Source: Tillus elongatus
Lineage: Eukaryota > Arthropoda > Insecta > Coleoptera > Cleridae
Assembly (NCBI GenBank): GCA_964006375.1
Contig: OZ023269.1
Span: 126,826,723 to 126,890,722 of the forward strand
Direction of reading: 5' to 3'
Length of the DNA stretch: 64,000 nt
Shown: positions 55,820-64,000 of the stretch, piece by piece
Layout of the letters: every line of letters starts with the position of its first letter
Position numbering within the stretch: the first letter of the stretch is position 1
The notes under the pieces: model-generated
What the model saw: only the letters and a program-made list of their open reading frames with translations
What the model was told of the DNA's origin: nothing
Databases searched by the model: none
Position numbers and translations under genes: made by a program

Positions 55820-56735
55820 GTAAATTCTTCTCTTTAAATGGCCCTATAGAAAGAAGTCTAAAGGAGTTAAATCCGGTGATCTAGGCCCAATCCATTGTCC
55901 TAGAAACTCTCTGTTCAAAAACTCCCTAACACGTTGTGAAAAATGCGAAGGAGCTCCATCTTGTTGAAACACTAATTGATTTTCTTGATAGCGATCATCA
56001 TTTTCAACAATGTCAATTAGTAGAGGGTAAACGATATCTTCTAGTAACTCCAAATGCGTTTCGCCACTCAAATTGCCATCAAGAAAAAGTGGTCCGATTA
56101 AACGGTCTCCAAAAATTCCAGTCCAGACATTCAATTTCTGTGGAGTTTGAGTGTGGACTTCGTGAAAAAAATTTTAGATTAATATCTGCCCATAAAGACT
56201 ATTATGACGATTGACTGTAGAGTTTAATAAAAACGTACACTCGTTTGAAAAACATATATTGAACATAAAGTTCCCGTTATCAGCTATTCGTGCAGTCATA
56301 ACTTCACAAAACTCCAGCCGCCGATCAAAATCATCTTAATTCTGTTGTTGTACAAGATGAAATTTATACGGGTGAAATTTATGATGCTTCAATATTCGCT
56401 GAATAGTTCTTCTTTTGATGTTTGAAACAGTGGCCAATTTTCTCGTGTTCAAAGTTGGGTCTGCAGCAATTTGTCCTAAAATTTCAATCTCAGTATAGTC
56501 TCATTTCTAACCGGAAATTTATGTTAAGGATTCCGTTTTTTTTTTGTTGGCTACTGAACCACTTTGTCTCAACTTTGCAACTGACTCCAAAATGTATTTT
56601 CTGCTAACATGTCTGTTCAGATGTCGTTCATTAAACAAATTTGCGGTACGGTTGACACAGTCATCGTTTTTGAAAAAATAGGGTAATTATTTCAACTCTT
56701 TCTTCTACATAATACACCATTGTGAAATTAATTTT
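55820..56735 (-). pseudogene. mariner-like transposase with DUF4817-type N-terminus, broken
   Basis: N-terminal HTH: VEERVEIITLFF, CVNRTANLFNERHLNRHVSR and KYILESVAK (56720-56560). The first catalytic region reads FSNECTFLLN where family members have FSDE, so Asp is changed to Asn (about 56250). An open part (56134-55844) follows: MNVWTGIFGDRLIGPLFLDG, LVFQQDGAPSHFSQRVREFL (second Asp) and PRSPDLTPLDFFL (third). The link WIGRRGP-WPA is shortened to WIGPRSPD. Stops in the middle; inactive. Confidence 0.85.
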
Positions 56736-56785
56736 CGGTAGTACTATCAAGTATCAAACCGACCGATAAACGGAAATAATAAACC

Positions 56786-56891
56786 ACATTTCTCTCATTC
56801 CGATAAGAAATGTTCTGATAGTCAATTTTTTGTTTACAAACCAACAAAACATTGACTATCAGCACATTTCTTATCGGAATGAGTGAAATGC
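56786..56891. repeat. Hairpin at the inner end of the right TIR
   Basis: Arms begin catttctctcattccgataa and cattgactatcagcacattt; about 40 bp each, nearly perfect, with a loop of about 21 bp. Confidence 0.85.
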
Positions 56892-57174
56892 GTTTTTGCA
56901 TCTTCAACTGTGAATAATTTTTAAACGAGTTGATAAAAAAATAATTAGTGTGCTGAATTCAGAAAAGAAAGAGCTTGCAAAATGTACCACTCGACCCATG
57001 TTCCCTATTTAAAATATAAGGGTTGTTATCACCACCCTTAAGGAGTTGATGTGACAAAGTTGAGTTTTATGTCAAAACATGTCCCCCTCAATATTAAAAT
57101 TGACATGTTTCAGCGTTTCTTAAAAAAAAAAGTTACTCTGGACGCAAATCGGTCTGTTTCGTTTTCAATGCGCC

Positions 57175-57689
<515 letters not shown>

Positions 57690-58140
57690 CATTAATAGGG
57701 AGATCCCGACTTTTGACCCTAAGAACCCATATCCGGGGTCAGTTTCAATTTTTATATGTTTATACCGATAACTCAAAAGATAATTGGCTGATTTTGATAA
57801 ACTTTGATAAACTTTGTAAGAATATATAGAATCACACTGATAAAAATAATGGGCCATTTTGATGAAATTTGGCAGATGGCCTTCCTTTCGTAAGTGGCTT
57901 AAATAAGTTGGTTAGCCAGGAAAATCGGGCCAGGTTTTCCGGGAAAATGTGGGGTTTTCTTTCGGAAAAAATTGTTATCTCCAAAGATAACAAAGCTATG
58001 GTAACCAAATTTGGTATATAGATTAACGTTATAAAAAGTAAACTACATACCAAAATATAAATGCCTATGTTACACGAAAAGAAGTTATAAGCATTTAATT
58101 AAAAAATGTTTGGTGCCAGATCAATTCTATGAAAATTACT
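57690..58140 (+). repeat. Repeat A, partial copy
   Basis: gggagatcccgacttttgac, then gttagccaggaaaatcgggc and ttgttatctccaaagataac, and the terminal motif gaaaattacttgctgcgtcc at about 58130. This copy lacks the TA array. Confidence 0.75.
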
Positions 58141-59130
58141 TGCTGCGTCCAGCCCTTTTTATTTTAGTATTCATGTTATTTAAGTAACCAGTAATAATGT
58201 AATTCATATGTTTTTTGCTTGGAGATTTGCTCAAATTTTTTTGTTGGATTTTAATTGAGATTTTATTATATAGAGCAACTAGTACGGTAATTAAAATATT
58301 GAAGACACAACTACAAAATCATAACTTAACTTGGTTGGTTTTGTAAAATTCATAATTTTTTACTGGTACAAGTTGTTGGTAAACCGTTTCCTATATTAAT
58401 ATATGTAAAATGTTGTCTCTAGTGTTGCGTCAAAGGTGTGTTTATGCAATCGAATTAAAAAATCGGTAATAACAAAATAGTTTGTAGGATAATAATACAA
58501 GACATTTTGTCGTTTGAAACTAGTAAATGTTTAGAAGAAAACACGTTGTTGTTCCCCCATCTATAATTTAAATAATTAAAACTATTCAATATTTGCATAA
58601 TAATACTCCACACGGTGAACTAGCTTAGAGCTAAATAATTTCATAATCATACCAGAGGTTACATACTAAATTACATAATCGCAAATATTTTACACCTCGG
58701 TATCAAACAGCGAACCACATGGCAATCATTCAACCGCATAGCTAATTATTACATAGACCATATTGTTTCTATTGTTCGCGCTAATTTGAGTGAAATAAAT
58801 GAAGTAAATTGATGGTGAAAGACTTACTGTAATAATCCATTGGTACTGGCCTCAAAAATAATTGAAATGCACAAGGCAGATTTTATATTGAAATTGCTTC
58901 ATTTGTACAGAACACTGAACATTTCCCTTTTAGCACGTTCCAATACAGAAATGTGATAATGGACGTGTAAAATTTGCCAAAAGTTTATTTAAATAGGTAG
59001 AGTCACAAGAAAATGAGTTTAATTTTGGTGATTACTGATAAAATTTTAATTTTAAATTATTTTGGTGAAATTTTGGGCACGAATTGTAGAGATTTTAGGA
59101 TGCATCAACATTCAATAATGTAGGTTACAA
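58141..59130. other. Non-coding stretch
   Basis: Very AT-rich; nothing recognised. Confidence 0.5.
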
Positions 59131-59131
59131 C

Positions 59132-59216
59132 AGGCGGAGTAGCCGAGTTGACCGGGCGAGTAACCCGTTTAATTCTATAGACTATGAAGCCGCGGGTTCG
59201 AGTCTCGTATTCAGAC
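59132..59216 (+). other. tRNA-like sequence (pseudo-tRNA or SINE head)
   Basis: A-box-like tagccgagttgaccgggcg and B-box-like gggttcgagtctc, with a possible class II (Leu/Ser) look. The acceptor ends (ggcggag / cgtattc) do not pair, so it is not a working tRNA. A poly-T run follows (59220-59231). Confidence 0.5.
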
Positions 59217-59639
59217 GATCGTTTTTTTTTTTCACTATAATGTGGAAAAACCGGCTGCTGATGAGTTATGTATGGTGTTTTTTGGCTATATGTGTTTGTA
59301 AGCTCCCCTCCCCCAAGTTTATGGCTTCAGGGTGTAAGGTTTATATACTGTGGTGATTTTGTTAATAAAGAAAATTTGATTTAAAAGAATTAAAAAATGC
59401 CCACACAACCCCAATGGAGGCGTGTTAGACCAAAAGAAATTTCATCATGAATACAATTAATTTAAATTTTATGAATAAGTTCTTGGACTAAGAAATGAAG
59501 AAAAGTGACAACAACTATGATTTTCTAGAACAGAATTCAGAAAAGTTTAATATCTTTTATATGAAATGTCTACATCCATGAATGCATTGGTTGGAGTAAC
59601 CATTTGTCAAATATTTACTTTGTTCAAAAATGTCAAACT
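59217..59639. other. Non-coding stretch
   Basis: Nothing recognised. Confidence 0.5.
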
Positions 59640-59785
59640 CGAGAGTTATTCATATAACATAACCTCAAAGAAAAAAAATCATATGGGGTAAGATCCCCAC
59701 GGCGTTTAATCCAGAGACCCGGAATTTGATTATCAAGAAAGTACCTCACTGGCAAATGATAACGCGCAGGCGTTCCATCTTGCTG

Positions 59786-59837
<52 letters not shown>

Positions 59838-60170
59838 GAATAATTGAATATTCATAATATTAGCCCATACAGTAACTTTTGCAGGATCTTGTATTTGGGA
59901 TGATTATCGTCTGCTCCTATTGACAACCATTTAGATAAAGGTTTGGTTCGTCGCTAAAGCAGATTATATTTAAATAGTCTAGTGTCATGTTAGTGAAATG
60001 TAATATTTGTTTACCCAAATGTAAGCTGCAGTTTTTAGCGACAAGTTTTATGTTTGTTGATATTTCACAGGCCATCAATTTACCGAGACCAAGCTCTTCG
60101 GTAACTTTCGAACAGATTGCTTTGGCCGACCATTCATCTGGACTGGAACCTGTACTTAAAGCTGTTTAAT
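59640..60170 (-). pseudogene. mariner-like transposase relic split by a TA microsatellite
   Basis: On the minus strand ICFSDEPNLYLNGC (first catalytic Asp present) lies at about 59960-59915, followed by KVTVWANIM. After a (TA)n array (59788-59835) comes FQQDGTPARYHLPVRYFLDN and QIPGLWIKRRGDLTP (59790-59690). The wording matches the same broad mariner group as 55272 but it is a separate lineage. Ends not identified. Confidence 0.75.
59788..59835. repeat. (TA)n microsatellite inside the mariner relic
   Basis: About 24 TA units. It replaces the coding text expected between the first and second catalytic regions. Confidence 0.95.
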
Positions 60171-60359
60171 TTCATTTTACATATTATTTGTGTTGTTTGG
60201 GAATTTTAATATACAAGTGCAAATTATTCTTTCCGACTTTATTAGTGTTAGTCGGTGAACTAAACAGTGCTTGTGATGTTTTGTCAATAGCTAAAAAGGA
60301 TCGAAGTTTTACAAAAACCTGATATGCAACAGGTTAGGTCTTACTCTGATGTTTTGGCG

Positions 60360-60532
60360 GTAGTTTTTGTTAAGTTTATGGTTAAATGGTGTATAATTTT
60401 TAGATAATTTTCCTAGAAAAAAATCGTCAATGAGGAGACCGCTACTTTAGAATTTTAAAAAGATTTCTTTAAATGAGCGCATACTAGGCCCCTAGAATCC
60501 ATTCCGGGTTTACATTCAGTTTTTATCTGTTT
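60360..60532 (+). repeat. Repeat A, 5' fragment
   Basis: aattttcctagaaaaaaatc, gaggagaccgctactttaga and gagcgcatactaggccccta match the first 110 bp of the 3037 copy. Confidence 0.65.
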
Positions 60533-60897
60533 ACATATATACAGGCTGACGCATTTCTACGGTAAAGCTCAATATAATTATTATTATACAAGAGACGAGA
60601 AAAAAATTGTATAAGTTAATTATAGGGTGTCTCGAGTTGCATCTTATAAAATTATTTTGACAATTACAGAGTGACCCATAAGTCGTTGGTGATCCCTACA
60701 ATTTTTGTTTCTGTTTACATATATACAGACTGACGCATTTCTACGGTAAAGCTCAATATAGTTATTATTATACAAGAGACGAGAAAAAAATGTTTAATTT
60801 AATTATAGGGTGTCTCGAGTTGCATCTTATAAAATTATTTTGACAATCACAGAGTGGCCCATAAGTCGTTGGTGATCCCTAGGATTTTTTTCGAACA
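60525..60897. repeat. Two-copy tandem duplication, 184-bp unit
   Basis: acatatatacaggctgacgc at 60533 and acatatatacagactgacgc at 60717; the text stays nearly identical through gggtgtctcgagttgcatct and cataagtcgttggtgatccc. A recent duplication of unknown sequence. Confidence 0.92.
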
Positions 60898-60944
60898 CCC
60901 TTGTTTTATTGCATTTTTAAGCGAAATAGGTTTGTAAGAAAGAA

Positions 60945-61236
60945 ATCGAGACGCAAGTAAGTGCGTTTTGGTATCAAATTTTCATTAAATGCTTCAAATA
61001 TCAATAACTCAATTTGCTATTACCCTAAGGTTTGTTGGCCAACATTTTGAGTTTATTTTCGGAAACTTTTTGTTCATTTTCAAACAACAAGTTATTTTGA
61101 TAAAATATGGCACATTGTTTCTACTATATAGGTTATACCGGTAACCAAATTGATGACTGCTTGCTGAAGAGAGATATTTGCTATTAAAAGTATTTTTGTG
61201 AAAATTCACTACCATAACGCACTTGCTGCGTCCAGA
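60945..61236 (+). repeat. Repeat A-like 3' fragment
   Basis: Both edges show the recurrent motif: 60945-60985 (gacgcaagtaagtgcg...attttcatt, inverted) and 61198-61235 (gtgaaaattcactaccataa then cgcacttgctgcgtcc). The middle is a diverged repeat A core (ttatttcggaaactttttg). Confidence 0.5.
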
Positions 61237-61989
61237 TTTTTATTTAAGTTATCCTTGTAAGAAACTGAAAGAACAGAAAGTAGTTTCTTAAGTTTCAGCT
61301 TCAACCATCATTGCCCTTCAGTTTACTAAAATATTTCCAGAAAATTCATTTTAAATAGACCCTTTCTCTGGTGCTTTGGCAGTAGTTTTAGTGAAGTTGA
61401 TGGTTTAACGGTCTATAATTTTTAGCTAATTTTCGTTTGTGTTAATAAAAGCTATTTATTACTATTATTAGTAATACATACGAAAATTTACTACCATTGT
61501 GCGCTTACTGCTTTTTAGCGTTTTGTTCTTGTTTACAATTTTTTGTAAGAGAAATAGGTTAGGAATGGTATTAAGCTTCCAATTTGCTACAAAGCTATAG
61601 TCCAGTGAGATAAATGGAGTACGTATTCATTCAATGACTTGCACGATATATTATATTAACTTTCTTTCTGTTAAGAATGTGTAAGTGGTAATTTGTTTTG
61701 TAATAGTAATGAGAAATTTTGATTAATAACTGTCTGGTATATCTTAAAGAAGTGACTTGCCATTCTTAACATATATAGACATTGAGTTTTGCATTAAACG
61801 CGAATGAAAGAAGGTTGATTTGTGATAATGTTATATATACTTTTTTCGTGGAAGAAATATGTATCGTATAGTTTGTCCGCAATTGCATCAACAGATGTTT
61901 AACAAAAAGTTGTTACAGCTGTGTTACTTATTTTGCACTATTGACTGTTTAAGATTTTTTTTTATTTGAAAGTTTAAAGTATCTTAACA
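61237..61989. other. Non-coding stretch
   Basis: A further weak copy of the motif at 61486-61515. Nothing else recognised. Confidence 0.45.
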
Positions 61990-62565
61990 TCTAAGGTCCC
62001 TGACAATATCGGTACATTTAGTTTCGCTAATTGAAAGTATGTGTAATCAAATGCTATCAAATAGTGAGGATTGTCTTAAAAAAACAGAGTAAATTAGCCA
62101 CATTTGGCTCACTCGAGTCAAGAATTTGGTATAGTGTTTTCCCATTGTGGTATTCGAGTCTTGGATTGATATATAGTGGGCATTCTTGAAGCACATGGTT
62201 AACAGTAATCACTCTGTCACATATTTCACATTAAGGTTGTTGTTGTTGTTGCTAGATAAGTAGGTATCCATGGGTGAACTTACAATGGCCTATACGAGTT
62301 CTTCTGATAACGACTTCTTCCTTGCGTGTTAGACTTGGAAGCGTCTTTGGGGTCACTGATGTTTCGATCTTGCAAAGTTTGTTGCCGAGGGATGACCAGT
62401 GGGTTTGCGATTTGGCTTTAGAACATTCTTTAATATTGGCAATAAGGTCTGAGTGAGTTTGTATGGGTATTATTGTCTCTTCTGGTATCGCATTCCGTGA
62501 GCATTCCAGCATTTTTAGAAAATGTTGTACAATAAAAGGTAGATAACGCATCATAGTCTCCAGTT
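61990..62565 (-). pseudogene. LINE C-terminal end (post-RNase H domain)
   Basis: Reads WSSLGNKLCKIETSV, SLTRKEEVVIRRTRIGHCKF and THGYLLI (62440-62260). After a frameshift in a caa repeat come CEICDRVITVNHVLQECPLY-like text and LYQILDSSEPNVANLLCF (62230-62080). Matches the RLRIGHTxLTHGYLL...C-x2-C...H...C end of Jockey-type LINE proteins. No RT or RNase H core is attached. Confidence 0.78.
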
Positions 62566-63208
62566 ATTTATTTGTAATATATAAGCTCTTTAGAGTCATA
62601 TTTTGCAACTATTTTAACAAATGAGAAGACTAGTATAAATCTAGAACATTCTAATCTACATTTAATGCAGTATTTACGATTCATAAAATACAATATTAAT
62701 TTTCACGTTTTAAATCTCCAGTTTGACATTTACAGGAGAAAAATTATAAATTCCTTAAAGTAATTTTTCTGGTACTTATTGAACTTTTTGTGGCATGAAA
62801 AGATAAACGTTGTCGGTAATATTTGATTTTAACACATCCAATATTTTGGTATTGCGTCTTCTCTGGCTTTTAGTGGCACTGAAATTTTGCTTCATTAAGT
62901 GCCTATAACTTTTTTTCTTTCACATTAGAGACCTTAATTTTGGTACACAATTTTGGTTCTTATAATGTAAACCAACTCACCAAATTTTGTTGCAATAGGT
63001 TTGTTATTTCCGGAGATATGAATTTTTTCAAAAGGAAACTCAAAGTTTTCCCGGAAAGCCGAGCTGGATTTTCCTGGCTAATGAACTTATCCAAGCCAGT
63101 AATAAAAGGAACGTACCTGCCAAATTTTATAAAAATCGGTCTATTATTTTTTTTAGTTATCGGTGTGATACATACATACATATATACATCCATACATACA
63201 TACATACA

Positions 63209-63279
<71 letters not shown>

Positions 63280-63410
63280 AATTGACACTGACCTCGGATA
63301 TCGATTGTAGGCGGCCTAGTTCGCGCTTATTTGAAGAAAATTTTCCAAAATTCAAAAGTTGGGATCTCCTCATTAGTGAATTTTTTAAAGAAAATTCACT
63401 AAAATTCTGT
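62535..63410 (-). repeat. Repeat A, near full-length copy
   Basis: Aligns as the reverse complement of 3037-3905 along its whole length, including the terminal hairpin (63378-63405), gagcgcgaactaggc equivalent near 63317-63330, a TA array and the distal part. Its far end seems to run about 20 bp into the LINE C-terminal relic. Confidence 0.8.
63164..63274. repeat. (CATA)n/(TA)n microsatellite inside repeat A
   Basis: acatacatacatatatacat block then about 30 TA units, at the same position as in the 3037 copy. Confidence 0.95.
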
Positions 63411-64000
63411 TTATAGAAATATTCCTACTAATTTCACTTTCTGTAGTTTACTGATCAATTTGATATATTTGAAAGTTTGTTCAGCAATGTTCTACTTGGG
63501 TGTAGAATATACGTTTTGTGTATGTTGATTAAAGTAAAATTCTCTTCGTTGACGACCAGCTGAAGCAAATTGGGGCCGCAGATAAGGATTCCGTTGCTGG
63601 TAAAATTATCATAAAATGTAGTAACCACTCCGGTAGTATTTTCTCAAGGCTGCAACTCTATGTTGCATTTACAGTGCATGTTGCTAGCTTGCTTATTGTT
63701 ATTACTGGTATGTACGGGTTACAATTTGACATTAACTTCCTTGCACATAGCACCACAAAACTCCAGTAAACGAGGTGCTACTCTTACATAGTTCTTTGCA
63801 AAGTAGACTAAGTGACTAACATAATAAAACACACCAGTATTTGTTATATTATTTCCATGTTTTTGTGTAGAGTTTTCATAACATGTTTAATAAAATTTTG
63901 AACTACGTATATCACTCCTCCTTATTCCATGCAACTCCATTCCCGCACACTTTGCGGTGTAAATTCTGTAACTAGAGTAACTGGTTTATTACCGCTTTAG
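63411..64000. other. Non-coding stretch
   Basis: Nothing recognised up to the window end. Confidence 0.5.

Noticed and set aside
59132..59216. Functional tRNA-Leu/Ser gene
   Set aside because: The acceptor ends do not pair, so I kept it only as tRNA-like.

Overview
This is AT-rich eukaryotic DNA, most likely from an arthropod. The TE content points that way: irritans-type mariner, long-TIR mariner, Tc1, piggyBac, P, hAT, Penelope, RTE and Jockey/CR1/I-type LINEs, plus a tRNA-headed SINE. There are also long (TA)n microsatellites, spliceosomal introns, and no operons. I could not pin the species. No ordinary host protein-coding gene is recognisable. Almost every coding trace belongs to a transposable element, and most of these are broken by stops, frameshifts or deletions.

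The centrepiece is an 8.7 kb P element-like transposon at 24575-33287. It has 13-bp perfect terminal inverted repeats (beginning CAAAGAGG) inside a roughly 33-bp imperfect repeat, and a perfect 8-bp target duplication, ATGTAGAC, on both sides. Its minus-strand gene (33030-28175) can be assembled from four exons with consensus splice sites and matching phases. The result is one uninterrupted reading frame of about 908 residues: an N-terminal C2CH THAP zinc finger, a Ser/Pro-rich linker, a basic coiled coil and a complete P/THAP9-type catalytic core. It is the only long, intact, multi-exon gene here. Intron 2 carries a nested 1.4 kb hAT-like element with its own 8-bp duplication. The 3' non-coding part carries Penelope and RTE relics.

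Left part (1-10.1 kb): three SINE copies, a Helitron-like end, an unclassified repeat (repeat A) with an internal TA microsatellite, a tRNA-like patch, a two-copy duplication, and a tandem array at 6425-8817. In that array a 147-bp unit has been converted to a 260-bp unit and amplified eight times. From 10132 to 13679 lies a whole piggyBac-like element with TTAA duplications. It is split by a 1.25 kb LINE whose own 14-bp target duplication interrupts the piggyBac C-terminal zinc finger.

Middle (13.7-24.5 kb): degenerate tandem repeats, LINE reverse-transcriptase scraps, two SINEs, a mariner with TA duplications at 17955-19208, a Penelope RT relic, an RTE relic and a Jockey/CR1-like copy. Right of the P element (33.3-64 kb): two Tc1 relics (one containing a perfect 15-bp-arm palindrome), two further irritans-type mariners, two more Jockey/CR1-like copies, a ZBED5/Buster-like hAT split by an I-type LINE, a SINE with a 15-bp duplication, a long-TIR mariner at 55272-57182, further mariner and LINE relics, and more repeat A copies. 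The window reads as a nested transposon graveyard with one element that still looks coding-competent.
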